Source of the DNA: Chloroflexota bacterium
GTDB lineage: Bacteria > Chloroflexota > Dehalococcoidia > UBA1151 > TMED-70
Reading direction: 5' to 3'
Assembly (NCBI GenBank): GCA_002711965.1
Contig: PASM01000020.1
Location: 9,750 to 39,171 of the forward strand
Length of the DNA stretch: 29,422 nt
A program made the position numbers and the translations under genes. The notes beneath the pieces were generated by a model, which was not told the DNA's origin, did no database searches, and was given only the letters and a program-made list of their open reading frames with translations. This document shows, piece after piece, positions 1 through 8,286 of this stretch. Each line of letters opens with the position of its first letter. The first letter of the stretch is position 1.

Positions 1-816
1 AAATTTTGTCCAGATCCATGTAATAGCGAATTGCTTCACTCAGAAGATGAAGTATCGGTAAGATGCATAGATTCATCATGTCCTAATAAATTTGAAAGAC
101 TTCTACAGTATTTTGCTTCAAAAAACTGTATGGATATTGAGGGTTTAGGGTCTAGAATTTGCAGTATCTTATTCAAAGAAAAACTTATTACAAGTCTTGA
201 TGAAATTTATTTACTAAAAGATAAAAAAAATGAATTATTAGACATTGAAGGTTTTGGAGAACTAAGCATTGAAAAACTTTTTGAAAGTATAGAAAACTCC
301 AAAAATAAATCATTTAGTAATTTAGTAACCTCTTTTGGAATTGAGGGCGTTGGTGTAGAAATTGCAGACTTAATAACAGAAAAGGTATCAAATTTAATAG
401 AAATAAAAGAATACTCAAAAGATCAAAGTAGCTTTAGAGACTTTTTAGAAAATATTGATGGGATTGGCCCTATAGTCGCAGAAAAAATAATTATTTGGTT
501 CAAAGAAGATAAAAATATTGATCTTATTGAAAAATTTATAGACTTAAATATCGGAACAAAAATAGCACAAAAACAATATTCATCTAACTCCCTTGAAGGA
601 AAAACATTTGTTGTTACAGGTTCTTTTGATAAATACAGCAGAAATGATATTGAAACTATAATAAAAGATAATGGAGGAAAAGTTACTAGCAAAGTATCAT
701 CTAAAACAAATCACTTGATATTGGGAGCAAATCCTGGGTCAAAATTAGATGATGCTCAAAATAATAATGTAGAAATATTGGATATATCAGATTTTTTAAA
801 TTTGATTTCTAGCTAG
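1..816 (+). CDS. ligA: NAD-dependent DNA ligase LigA, C-terminal part (5' end outside window)
   Basis: This is the C-terminal part of bacterial NAD+-dependent DNA ligase, which seals nicks during replication and repair. The reading frame is open from base 1, so the gene begins upstream of the window; the TTG at 31 is internal. In order it shows a four-cysteine zinc finger (Cys3, Cys7, Cys22, Cys27 counted from base 1) and helix-hairpin-helix repeats (DIEGLG, DIEGFG, GIEGVG, NIDGIG). It ends with a BRCT domain over roughly the last 75 residues (EGKTFVVTGSF, then TNHLILG and GSKLDDA). The adenylation and OB domains are missing because of the window edge. The first zinc pair is spaced C-x3-C where C-x2-C is usual. 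pth follows 8 nt after the stop, so the two are probably co-transcribed. Identification is secure. Confidence 0.96.
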   Translation, partial: KFCPDPCNSELLHSEDEVSVRCIDSSCPNKFERLLQYFASKNCMDIEGLGSRICSILFKEKLITSLDEIYLLKDKKNELLDIEGFGELSIEKLFESIENSKNKSFSNLVTSFGIEGVGVEIADLITEKVSNLIEIKEYSKDQSSFRDFLENIDGIGPIVAEKIIIWFKEDKNIDLIEKFIDLNIGTKIAQKQYSSNSLEGKTFVVTGSFDKYSRNDIETIIKDNGGKVTSKVSSKTNHLILGANPGSKLDDAQNNNVEILDISDFLNLISS

Positions 817-824
817 AGAGTAAT

Positions 825-1394
825 ATGAATAATTGGTTAATTTTGGGTCTTGGAAATCCTGATAAAAAATACGAAAAAACAAAACATAATGTTCCTTGGT
901 GGGTTTTGGATATTTTAGAGAAAAAATTTTCTGAGAATAAACAATACGAAAAGAATGAGAAAAATCATTTCGAAGTTCGCTTAGATTTTGATCAATTCAG
1001 TGTGTACCTTATTTATCCTTCTACATATGTAAATAACTCAGGTATAGCCATGAAAGATCTAATTCAAAAGGAAAAATTTTCTATAGAAAAAACAATAGTT
1101 ATTTCTGATGATATTAGGCTAGAAGAAGGCAGATTAAGAATTCGTAGAAAAGGAAGTAGTGGTGGGCACAATGGATTGAATTCAATCATAAACCACATAG
1201 GAACAGAAGAATTTTTAAGACTAAAGATTGGTGTAGGTATGCCTCATGAAAATGAAGATCAAATAAAATTTGTACTTTCAAAAGTAAAAAATTTTGAATT
1301 AGTAAATAAAAGCTGTATAGAAGCTGCTGAAGCTTGCATAAGTATTATCGAAGAAGGAACAAAAATAGCCATGGAAAAATATAATGGAGTATAA
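825..1394 (+). CDS. pth: Peptidyl-tRNA hydrolase
   Basis: Cytoplasmic peptidyl-tRNA hydrolase frees tRNA from prematurely released peptidyl-tRNA. The 189-aa length is normal for the family. Active-site residues are visible: Asn11 in GLGNP, His21 in TKHN, Asp95 in VISDD, plus Asn70 in STYVNNSG and Asn116 in GGHNG. The usual GNPG and HNxGF are GNPD and HNVPW here, a local variation that leaves the catalytic residues intact. The ATG at 825 lies 8 nt after the ligA stop, and the next gene starts 3 nt after the pth stop, so this is a ligA-pth-OYE transcription unit. Confidence 0.95.
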   Translation: MNNWLILGLGNPDKKYEKTKHNVPWWVLDILEKKFSENKQYEKNEKNHFEVRLDFDQFSVYLIYPSTYVNNSGIAMKDLIQKEKFSIEKTIVISDDIRLEEGRLRIRRKGSSGGHNGLNSIINHIGTEEFLRLKIGVGMPHENEDQIKFVLSKVKNFELVNKSCIEAAEACISIIEEGTKIAMEKYNGV

Positions 1395-1397
1395 AAC

Positions 1398-2486
1398 ATG
1401 AGTAAATTATTTGAACCAATAAAAATAAGAGAAGAGAATATTCGAAACAGATCTTGGGTTTCGCCAATGTGTCAGTATTCTTCTGAGGATGGCTTCTCTA
1501 ATAATTGGCACATGGTTCATTTAGGATCTAGAGCAGTTGGAGGCGCAGGATTAGTTATGACTGAAGCCGCAGCAGTAGAACCTGAAGGGAGAATAAGTCC
1601 ATGGGATTTGGGAATATGGAAAGATGAACATATTTCTGGATTAAAAGAAATTACTAATTTTATTGCATCACAAGGATCTACTCCTGCAATACAAATTGCT
1701 CATGCTGGTAGAAAAGCATCTACAAAAAGACCTTGGCAAGGTAGGGGCAAAATCCTAAAAGAAGATGGAGGATGGGTGCCTAAAGGCCCTAGTGCAATTG
1801 CATTTGATGAAGAATCTCAAGTTCCTGAAGAGATGTCGAATGCAGAGGTTCAAAAGATTATTGATAAATTTGTTTCTGCAGCTCAAAGATCTGTAGAAGC
1901 TGGATTTAAATGCATTGAACTACACTTGGCGCATGGATATTTAGCGCATGAATTTTTTTCTCCTATATCAAATACTCGAGAAGATGAATATGGGGGTAAT
2001 TTTGATAACAGAACAATTTTTGGTGTTGAAATTGCAAAAAATATACGAAAAGAAATTGGAGAAAAGATTCCTCTAATAGCAAGGATTTCTGTTACTGAAT
2101 ATCATAATAATGGATGGGATACAGACTCCTCTATAAGGTTATCTAAAAAGCTAAAAGATGCTGGAGTGGATATGATTGATTGCTCTTCAGGAGGAAATTA
2201 TTCGGAACAAAAAATTGAACTTGGTCCTGGCTATCAAGTTCCATTGTCTAAAAGCATTAAAGAAAAAGCTGAAATACTTACAGGAACAGTTGGATTGATA
2301 ACTGAAAACAGGCATGCTGAAGAAATTTTAGAAAACGGAGAAGCAGATGTTATCTTCTTAGGCAGAGAATTATTAAGAAATCCATACTGGAGTCTATATG
2401 CAGAAGGTGAAATAGAAAAATGGCCTGTTCAATATCAAAGATCTTTTGAAGGTTCAAATAAAATAAATTATATTAGAGAAACCTAA
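1398..2486 (+). CDS. NADH:flavin oxidoreductase, Old Yellow Enzyme family (YqjM/NamA-like)
   Basis: FMN-dependent ene-reductase of the Old Yellow Enzyme family, a TIM barrel that reduces activated C=C bonds with NAD(P)H. It has 362 aa. YqjM-class signatures are present: PMCQYSS with Cys25 and Tyr27, QIAHAGRKAS at 99-108, and HLAHGYLAHEFFSP with the substrate-binding pair His176/His179 and Tyr181. It continues with SPISNTREDEYGG and the late phosphate-binding segment FLGRELLRNP. Starting 3 nt after pth, it is the last gene of the unit, and its stop overlaps the convergent serS stop by 4 nt. The in vivo substrate cannot be told from the sequence. Confidence 0.92.
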   Translation: MSKLFEPIKIREENIRNRSWVSPMCQYSSEDGFSNNWHMVHLGSRAVGGAGLVMTEAAAVEPEGRISPWDLGIWKDEHISGLKEITNFIASQGSTPAIQIAHAGRKASTKRPWQGRGKILKEDGGWVPKGPSAIAFDEESQVPEEMSNAEVQKIIDKFVSAAQRSVEAGFKCIELHLAHGYLAHEFFSPISNTREDEYGGNFDNRTIFGVEIAKNIRKEIGEKIPLIARISVTEYHNNGWDTDSSIRLSKKLKDAGVDMIDCSSGGNYSEQKIELGPGYQVPLSKSIKEKAEILTGTVGLITENRHAEEILENGEADVIFLGRELLRNPYWSLYAEGEIEKWPVQYQRSFEGSNKINYIRET

Positions 2487-3742
2487 ATTGTCTCAAATCC
2501 AGTGTAAGGAACGAGCACCTCTGGAATAACTATAGATCCATCTGGCTGTTGCCCATTTTCTATTATGGCAACCCATATTCTAGGTAAAGCTAATCCTGAT
2601 CCATTTAATGTATGGGGGAATGATGTAGGTGAAGATTGAGTTTGTTTATATCTTGTGTTGTTTCTCCTAGTCTGAAAATCAAAACAGTTAGAAATTGAAG
2701 ATACTTCTAACCACTCTTTTGATCCCGCAGCCCAAACCTCAATATCAAAAGTAATACCAGATTGAAATCCTATATCTCCAGTGGACAATTGAATCAGTTT
2801 AGAGGCTAGACCTAATCTATCACATAAAGTTCTTGCATGTTCGATCATTTTATCTAAATCTTGCATAGAATTTTCAGGTTCTACAAACTTAAACATTTCT
2901 ACTTTAAAAAATTGATGTACCCTCTTGATACCCCTAATGTCTCTACCTGCAGAAGTATGTTCTTTTCTAAAACTTGGAGTTCTTGCTACATAACTTAATG
3001 GCAACATTTCAGGCAATATAATTTTACCTTGATGTAATGCATTTAAAGAAACTTCAGCAGTTGGTATTAACCACAAATCAGTTTCTTCGTCTCTATATAA
3101 ATTATCCCTAAATTTAGGTAAATTTCCGGAACCTATCATAGTTTCTTCTTTAACTAAATACGGAGGATCAATTTCAGAATAACCAAATTCATCAGTGTGA
3201 GTATCAACCATCCAATTCATTAGAGCTCTATGCAATCTAGCTCCTTTTTCTTTAAGAACAAAAAACCTTGCTCCAGAAATATTTGCCCCAGCTTCTAAAT
3301 CTAAAATATCTTTTTCAGGACCAATATCCCAATGTGGAATAATGTAATCTTCTTCCTTGAGAGATCCTCTAATATCGATTTCTATGTTTGCAGAGTCATC
3401 TTTTCCGACAGGTACTGAATCATGAGGAAGATTAGGGATTTCTAGCATAATAGCTCTTAAGTTATTATTGATTCTGTTCAAATCATTATCAATATTTTTT
3501 AATTCTTCTGATAGATTTTTTATAAAAGAAGTTTCTTCATCAGTAGGTTTTCTTTTTTCATTACCTATAGTTTTTGATATTTCATTTCTCTGAGCTCGTT
3601 TTTTATCTCCTTCAGTAATCAAAGTACTTCTAGAATCACTTAGAGAAATAATTTCATCTAAATTCGAAACATCATATCCTCTATTCAAAAGACCTTCTGA
3701 ATATAATTTTTTATTCTCTATAATTTTTTTTATATCTAACAC
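2483..3742 (-). CDS. serS: Serine--tRNA ligase
   Basis: Class II seryl-tRNA synthetase, 419 aa, charging tRNA-Ser. The N-terminal residues up to about 100 form the long helical arm that holds the tRNA. Class II motif 2 runs from FRKEH (258-262) through SAGRDIRGIKRVHQF to Glu282. Motif 3 is GSGLALPRI with Arg388, followed by ENGQQPDGS. The start is a GTG whose first base is the last base of the lysS TAG stop (TAGTG), so translation is probably coupled to lysS. The 3' end overlaps the convergent OYE gene by 4 nt and leaves no room for a separate terminator. Confidence 0.97.
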   Translation of the reverse strand: MLDIKKIIENKKLYSEGLLNRGYDVSNLDEIISLSDSRSTLITEGDKKRAQRNEISKTIGNEKRKPTDEETSFIKNLSEELKNIDNDLNRINNNLRAIMLEIPNLPHDSVPVGKDDSANIEIDIRGSLKEEDYIIPHWDIGPEKDILDLEAGANISGARFFVLKEKGARLHRALMNWMVDTHTDEFGYSEIDPPYLVKEETMIGSGNLPKFRDNLYRDEETDLWLIPTAEVSLNALHQGKIILPEMLPLSYVARTPSFRKEHTSAGRDIRGIKRVHQFFKVEMFKFVEPENSMQDLDKMIEHARTLCDRLGLASKLIQLSTGDIGFQSGITFDIEVWAAGSKEWLEVSSISNCFDFQTRRNNTRYKQTQSSPTSFPHTLNGSGLALPRIWVAIIENGQQPDGSIVIPEVLVPYTGFETI

Positions 3743-5235
3743 TATTCTCTTGACCTTAACTGAGGAAATAATAAAACTTCCCTTATTTGATCTTGTTCTG
3801 TTAGCAACATTACAAGTCTATCTATTCCAATACCAAGTCCTCCAGTTGGAGGCATTCCATGCTCTATAGAAACTAAAAAGTCTTCATCAAGTCTATCTGC
3901 CTCTTGATCACCTACATTTTTTCTAAGATTTTCTTGTTCAATAAATCTATTTCTTTGATCTATTGGATCATTTAATTCTGAAAACGCATTGGCTAACTCA
4001 TGTCCTAAAACAAACGCTTCAAATCTTTCAACAATTTCCTTAGATCCTGGTTTTAATTTTGCTAAAGGTGACATTTCTATAGGATAATCAAGTAAAAATG
4101 TTGGCTTTATTAATTTTGTTTCAACTCCCTGAGAAATAAGCCTATCTAATAGTACTCCCCATGCCTCTTTAGAATCAGCAACATATCCTTTTTCTATCAT
4201 TTTTTTTGATAATAGATCACTTGTCTTGAATTCTAGAAAATCAATTCCTGTATTGTTGATTATAGTCTCTCTCAAATCTACTCTGTCCCAAGGTGGAGAT
4301 AAATCAATATATTTATCTTCAGAAATCTTAATTTTAGTTGTTCCATTTACTTCTTTAGCGACAAATGAAACGAGATCTTCAACCATTTTCATTACTGTAT
4401 TATAATCCTCATAAGATTCGTATGATTCCATAGTTGTAAACTCAGGATTATGATCATGATCTATACCTTCATTTCTAAATAGTCTTCCTATCTCATAAAC
4501 TTTTTCAATACCACCAACAATAAGTTTTTTTAAATGTAATTCTGTCGCTATTCTTAAAAATAATTTTTTATCTAGTGTATTATGAAAAGTTTCAAAAGGT
4601 ATAGCTCGACCTCCTGCAGGAATATCTACCAGAATAGGTGTTTCAACTTCAAGAAATCCTCTATTATTCATAAAATTTCTTACAGATGAGACTATTTTAG
4701 ATCTTTTTATAGCAATCTCTTTTGATTCATCATTGGAAATTAGATCTAAATATCTTTGTCTGTATCTTATTTCATTATCTTTTAAACCAGACCACTTATC
4801 AGGTAAAGGCCTAATTGACTTTGTAAGTAAAATTATTTTTTTAAGATCTAGTGTGATCTCTCCTCGTCTAGTTCTAAATATAACTCCGTCAACACCTATA
4901 ATATCTCCTATATCTAAAAGATCTAAAAATTCTTTAGAGATTTCATTTTCTTCTTCTTTATAATGAAGTTGAATTTTTCCTGTTTGGTCTTTTAAATCAA
5001 AGAATACAACTTTACCCATACCTCTTTTAGCCATAATTCTACCTGATATAGAAAAAATTTCAGTAGAAATATTTTTTCCAGATTCTTCACTGCCTATAAA
5101 TAAATCAACAATCTCTCCTATAGATTTTCTTTCACTGTCCCAACGACTTGGATATGGATCTATATTTAAGCTTTTTATTTTCTCAAGCTTTTCAATTCTA
5201 TCTTTTATGATTCTGTCTTCTGAAGGGTTTTCCAT
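3742..5235 (-). CDS. lysS: Lysine--tRNA ligase (class II)
   Basis: Class II lysyl-tRNA synthetase, 497 aa. An N-terminal OB-fold anticodon-binding domain (about 50-150, ISGRIMAKRGMGKVVFFDL) precedes the catalytic core. The core shows VETPIL, the motif 2 region FLRIATELHLKKL with GRLFRNEGIDHDHNPEFT, and motif 3 GGLGIGIDRLVMLL with VLLFPQLR at the C terminus. It is first in a lysS-serS pair that share one base (TAGTG). The ATG has no clear Shine-Dalgarno sequence. The 132-nt gap upstream is shared with a divergent acetyltransferase gene. Confidence 0.97.
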   Translation of the reverse strand: MENPSEDRIIKDRIEKLEKIKSLNIDPYPSRWDSERKSIGEIVDLFIGSEESGKNISTEIFSISGRIMAKRGMGKVVFFDLKDQTGKIQLHYKEEENEISKEFLDLLDIGDIIGVDGVIFRTRRGEITLDLKKIILLTKSIRPLPDKWSGLKDNEIRYRQRYLDLISNDESKEIAIKRSKIVSSVRNFMNNRGFLEVETPILVDIPAGGRAIPFETFHNTLDKKLFLRIATELHLKKLIVGGIEKVYEIGRLFRNEGIDHDHNPEFTTMESYESYEDYNTVMKMVEDLVSFVAKEVNGTTKIKISEDKYIDLSPPWDRVDLRETIINNTGIDFLEFKTSDLLSKKMIEKGYVADSKEAWGVLLDRLISQGVETKLIKPTFLLDYPIEMSPLAKLKPGSKEIVERFEAFVLGHELANAFSELNDPIDQRNRFIEQENLRKNVGDQEADRLDEDFLVSIEHGMPPTGGLGIGIDRLVMLLTEQDQIREVLLFPQLRSRE

Positions 5236-5367
5236 AAATTGATTTTCTTTTATTATTTGTATTAAGTAATTTTATAACTTTTTTTTGTAGAAGCCTTAGT
5301 AGATTTTCAGTTCAGATTTAGTTTAATATCTAATATTATTATTTTTAACAAATAAAATTTAATTTAA

Positions 5368-5901
5368 ATGAATATAAAAAAACCCCAAAACATAAAAACA
5401 AAAAGATTAACATTAAGACCAATAGAAATCGAAGATTTAGAAATCATTCAAAATTATTCTATTGATGAAGAATGGCATAGATTTTTAGACTTTCACACTA
5501 AAGAAAGCGTAGAAGAATTTGTCCACAAAGCGGTTAACTCTCTCTGGGAAGAACATGCTAGATTTTCTATTTTAATAAATAATCAAATGATTGGAGGGGT
5601 AGGTCTTTATATTGAAATGAAAGAAAAAAGAGCTGAAATAGGATACTCATTGTCCAAAGATTATTGGGGTAAAGGGATAATTCCTGAAGCGGTAACAAGA
5701 GTTATAAAATATGGATTTGAAGATTTGGGACTTGAAAAAATTTTTGCTCAAACTGACTTAAGAAATAAGCCTTCTCAAGAAGTAATGAAAAAAATGGGGA
5801 TGACAAAAGAAGGAATTTTTCGAAAACATGCAATTGCTCAAAATAAAAGAAGAGATATTATTTATTTTTCTATATTAAAGTCTGAATGGAGAGAGAAATA
5901 G
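5368..5901 (+). CDS. GNAT acetyltransferase, RimJ/RimL type
   Basis: Acetyl-CoA-dependent N-acetyltransferase of the GNAT_3 type (RimJ/RimL-like), 177 aa. The fold begins with the typical TKRLTLRPIEIEDLE. The acetyl-CoA loop is DYWGKGIIPEAV (98-109), followed by the characteristic DLRNKPSQEVMKKMGM (130-145). Members modify ribosomal protein N termini, antibiotics or amino sugars, and the sequence does not say which. It stands alone between the divergent lysS and the convergent SDR gene, whose stop is 3 nt away. The ATG has no evident Shine-Dalgarno sequence. Confidence 0.88.
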   Translation: MNIKKPQNIKTKRLTLRPIEIEDLEIIQNYSIDEEWHRFLDFHTKESVEEFVHKAVNSLWEEHARFSILINNQMIGGVGLYIEMKEKRAEIGYSLSKDYWGKGIIPEAVTRVIKYGFEDLGLEKIFAQTDLRNKPSQEVMKKMGMTKEGIFRKHAIAQNKRRDIIYFSILKSEWREK

Positions 5902-5904
5902 TTT

Positions 5905-6657
5905 TTACCAGCAAGTCTCTCCTCCATCAATTACTAATTCTGAACCAGTAACCCAAGAAGATTCATCAGAAGCAAGGTAAAGAGCCCCATATGCGATATC
6001 CTCAGGTGTTCCTAGTCTACCCATTGGAGTCATTGCTAATCTTTCATTCCTAACTTCATCTATAGAATGAATGTCTTCTGTCATGGGTGTATCTGTAAAT
6101 CCAGGGTGAATAGAATTTGATCTTATATTATATTTTCCGTATTGAGCAGCAATTGTTTTCGTAAATATTCTAGAAGATCCTTTTGATGCATGATAGGCGG
6201 TTGAACTTCTTGCACTACCAATTAATCCAAAAATTGAAGAAACATTAATAATTGAACCTGATTTATTTTCTTTCATATTTCCTATTACATTCTGTGTACC
6301 AAGCATAACTGCGGTAGAATTTACAGAAAAAACTTTATCCCATTCATTTTTTTTCATTTCTTCAAAATTTGACCTTAACGACATCCCTGCATTATTTACT
6401 AAAATATCGATTTTATTCCATTTATCTAAAATACTAGTAACACAATTTTTCCATTTATCTTCATTTGAGACATCAAAATTAAAAGTAATTAGGTCTTCAT
6501 TAGAATTTATTTTATTTTCTATAGATTTCAATTTATCCAAATTATTATCTATTACGCAAATTTTAGAACCTTCTTCATAAAAAATTTTAGAAATTGCCTC
6601 TCCAATACCCGATGCTCCACCAGTAATAATACTAACTTTATTTTTTAAGCGATTCAT
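5905..6657 (-). CDS. Short-chain dehydrogenase/reductase (SDR), classical
   Basis: Classical NAD(P)-dependent SDR, 250 aa. The Rossmann motif TGGASGIG is at 12-19, NNAG at 88-91, and the catalytic set Asn113, Ser141, Tyr155, Lys159 is complete. The C terminus ends in the usual VTGSELVIDGG. I chose the ATG at 6657 over the longer open frame reaching 6825. At 6657 there is a good Shine-Dalgarno (AGGAG, 5 nt spacing), the family's normal N terminus follows, and the extension is low-complexity sequence overlapping the divergent cupin gene. Asp37 after the second beta strand suggests NAD(H) preference (inference). The substrate is unknown. Confidence 0.92.
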   Translation of the reverse strand: MNRLKNKVSIITGGASGIGEAISKIFYEEGSKICVIDNNLDKLKSIENKINSNEDLITFNFDVSNEDKWKNCVTSILDKWNKIDILVNNAGMSLRSNFEEMKKNEWDKVFSVNSTAVMLGTQNVIGNMKENKSGSIINVSSIFGLIGSARSSTAYHASKGSSRIFTKTIAAQYGKYNIRSNSIHPGFTDTPMTEDIHSIDEVRNERLAMTPMGRLGTPEDIAYGALYLASDESSWVTGSELVIDGGETCW

Positions 6658-6690
6658 ATAAACTCCTAATATTAAATTACTTAGAAAAAC

Positions 6691-6724
6691 TTTATCATAA
6701 AAAAAAAATAATTTATCATAAAAA
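6691..6724. promoter_or_regulatory. Divergent promoter region with a 13-bp direct repeat
   Basis: The 82-nt gap between the divergent SDR and cupin genes carries TTTATCATAAAAA twice, beginning at 6691 and 6712 (21 bp apart, two helical turns). Read on the minus strand each copy contains TATGAT, one mismatch from a -10 box, so one copy may be the SDR promoter. The equal phasing could also suit a dimeric regulator. In sequence this AT-rich, chance repetition is possible. Confidence 0.35.
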
Positions 6725-6739
6725 TAAAGAAAATTAAAA

Positions 6740-7120
6740 ATGGTACAAAATCCAATAAATTTTGGTTCAAATAAAAAAGATACAAAAACAGAAAGACCAT
6801 GGGGAAGTTTTGAAATTCTTTGCAAAGGACCAGGATATCAATCAAAAAGATTAACAATAAATCCTAAAAGCAGACTGTCTCTTCAAACTCATAAGCATAG
6901 AGATGAAGAATGGGTAATCGCCAGAGGAACAGCTCAAGTTACTGTTGGAGAGAAACAAACTGTTCTAGGCAAAGGAGAATCAGCGAGTGTGCCAAGAACT
7001 ATAGCTCATCGCATAGAAAATATATCAGAAATAGATCCGTTAGAAATTATTGAGGTTCAAATAGGTGACTATATCGATGAGGATGATATAGAAAGACTAG
7101 ATGATGATTATGGAAGATAA
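6740..7120 (+). CDS. Stand-alone cupin, mannose-6-phosphate isomerase type II C-terminal domain
   Basis: A 126-aa single-domain cupin resembling the C-terminal isomerase domain of bifunctional ManC/AlgA proteins. It has RPWGSFEIL near the N terminus, then LQTHKHRDEEW with the metal-ligand pattern His51, His53, Glu57, and His90 in VPRTIAHRI. The nucleotidyltransferase domain found in ManC is absent, so this would be phosphomannose isomerase only, or another small-sugar cupin function. There is no mannose gene beside it. The ATG at 6740 lies in an A-rich stretch without a Shine-Dalgarno. The stop is 5 nt from that of the convergent coiled-coil gene. Confidence 0.85.
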   Translation: MVQNPINFGSNKKDTKTERPWGSFEILCKGPGYQSKRLTINPKSRLSLQTHKHRDEEWVIARGTAQVTVGEKQTVLGKGESASVPRTIAHRIENISEIDPLEIIEVQIGDYIDEDDIERLDDDYGR

Positions 7121-7125
7121 ACCTA

Positions 7126-7734
7126 TTAGTTTTGCTCCATAGTTATATTTTCATTCTCATTTTCAGCAGGATCATCAAGCAAATCTAAACCGCTTCTTAC
7201 CTGACTCAAAATTGTTGCTATTCTTTCCTCTAAAGCATATAAAACTTCTTTAGCATAATTATCTGCACCATCTCTTCTATCTGCAGAAACTTGCTCTGAC
7301 TCTTCTAGCATTCTACTTGATTCTTGTTGTGCATTTAGAATAATATTTTCTGATTGAGATTGTGCATCATTCAATATTTCTTCAGATTTTTTGTTTGCAC
7401 CTTCAACTATAGAAGTTTCTTGAATCATAGCTTCTGCTTTTTCTTCCGCAACAGACAAAATTTCAGCAGCATCTCTTTTTGCTATTTCTCTCATAGTAGA
7501 TGCTTCTTCGTCAGCATAATTTCGTATTCTTGCAGCTTCTTTATCAGCTTGATCAATAATAGCCTCTTTTTGCCTTGAAACCATTCCTGCTTCATCAAGT
7601 TCAGATGGTAATCCAGATATTATTTGATTTACAATATCCATGGCCTTTGATTTATCTAAACCTTTTCCAGGTATCAGTGAATTTGAATCACCTATTAATT
7701 TTTCTAAGTTTTTTAGTTCTTCAATAATATTCAT
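7126..7734 (-). CDS. Coiled-coil protein, DivIVA/SepIVA-like
   Basis: A 202-aa soluble protein with no signal peptide or membrane segment. A short N-terminal region (MNIIEELKNLEKLI) is followed by a long charged coiled coil, about residues 50-170, rich in Ala, Glu, Gln and Lys, with an acidic tail. This is the shape of DivIVA-type scaffolds. In actinobacteria a DivIVA-family septation protein (SepIVA) is encoded near coaD or the rpmF-rnc genes, so the position just downstream of rsmD-coaD supports a division or envelope role. That is inference; similarity to ATP synthase b-type stalks is also possible. The ATG has a strong Shine-Dalgarno (GGAGG) close upstream. It is the last gene of the minus-strand run. 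Confidence 0.6.
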   Translation of the reverse strand: MNIIEELKNLEKLIGDSNSLIPGKGLDKSKAMDIVNQIISGLPSELDEAGMVSRQKEAIIDQADKEAARIRNYADEEASTMREIAKRDAAEILSVAEEKAEAMIQETSIVEGANKKSEEILNDAQSQSENIILNAQQESSRMLEESEQVSADRRDGADNYAKEVLYALEERIATILSQVRSGLDLLDDPAENENENITMEQN

Positions 7735-7790
7735 ATTTCCTCCATATAAGTAAATTCTATTTCATTGATACATCAAAATACTTTAATTTT

Positions 7791-8276
7791 TTAAGCGGAT
7801 TTTTTTATTCTTTCCATAAAAGGAGGCAATACATGATCTGGAACTAAAGAACTTACATCTCCTCCTAACTGAGCTATTTCTTTTACCCTGCTAGAACTAA
7901 CATACTGATATTTCAATGAGGAAATCAAACAGACTGTATCTATATTTGAATTCATTTCTCTATTTGTCAGCGCCATTTCTCTCTCATACTCAAAATCAGC
8001 ACCTATTCTCAATCCTCTAATAATCACACTAGCTCCTAATTCTTCAGCTAAGTTAACGGTTAAATTATTAAATTTGATTACATTAACATTGTTTAATTTT
8101 GATATAGTTTCTTGAATCATCTGTACTCTTTCATCAACATTAAAAATAACATTTTTCATTGAACCTGAATAAACACATACAGTAACCTCATCAAATAATT
8201 TTGATGCTCTTTCAACAATGTCATAATGACCTCTTGTTACAGGATCAAATGTCCCTGGATAAATGCCTTTTACCAT
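7791..8276 (-). CDS. coaD: Phosphopantetheine adenylyltransferase
   Basis: Penultimate enzyme of coenzyme A synthesis, joining ATP and 4'-phosphopantetheine to make dephospho-CoA. The 161-aa length is standard. The nucleotidyltransferase signature GTFDPVTRGHYDI contains the T/HxGH motif (Thr14, Gly16, His17). RGLR is at 88-91 and SSSRVKE, the equivalent of ISSTxxR, at 127-133. The ATG is preceded by AGGGA. It starts 10 nt after the rsmD stop, an arrangement (rsmD-coaD) conserved across many bacterial phyla. Confidence 0.97.
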   Translation of the reverse strand: MVKGIYPGTFDPVTRGHYDIVERASKLFDEVTVCVYSGSMKNVIFNVDERVQMIQETISKLNNVNVIKFNNLTVNLAEELGASVIIRGLRIGADFEYEREMALTNREMNSNIDTVCLISSLKYQYVSSSRVKEIAQLGGDVSSLVPDHVLPPFMERIKKSA

Positions 8277-8286
8277 AATTCCCTTT

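Noticed and set aside
2455..2470. tRNA T-loop-like GGTTCAAAT (also near 6764)
   Set aside because: Both lie in well-supported coding sequence or at its start, and no matching acceptor or anticodon stems are nearby.
5236..5367. T-box or other leader before lysS
   Set aside because: No T-box core, no stem with T-tract oriented to lysS and no leader ORF with lysine codon run was seen.
6658..6825. N-terminal extension of the SDR frame to 6825
   Set aside because: It overlaps the divergent cupin gene, is Phe/Tyr-rich without family similarity, and the ATG at 6657 has a good AGGAG site.
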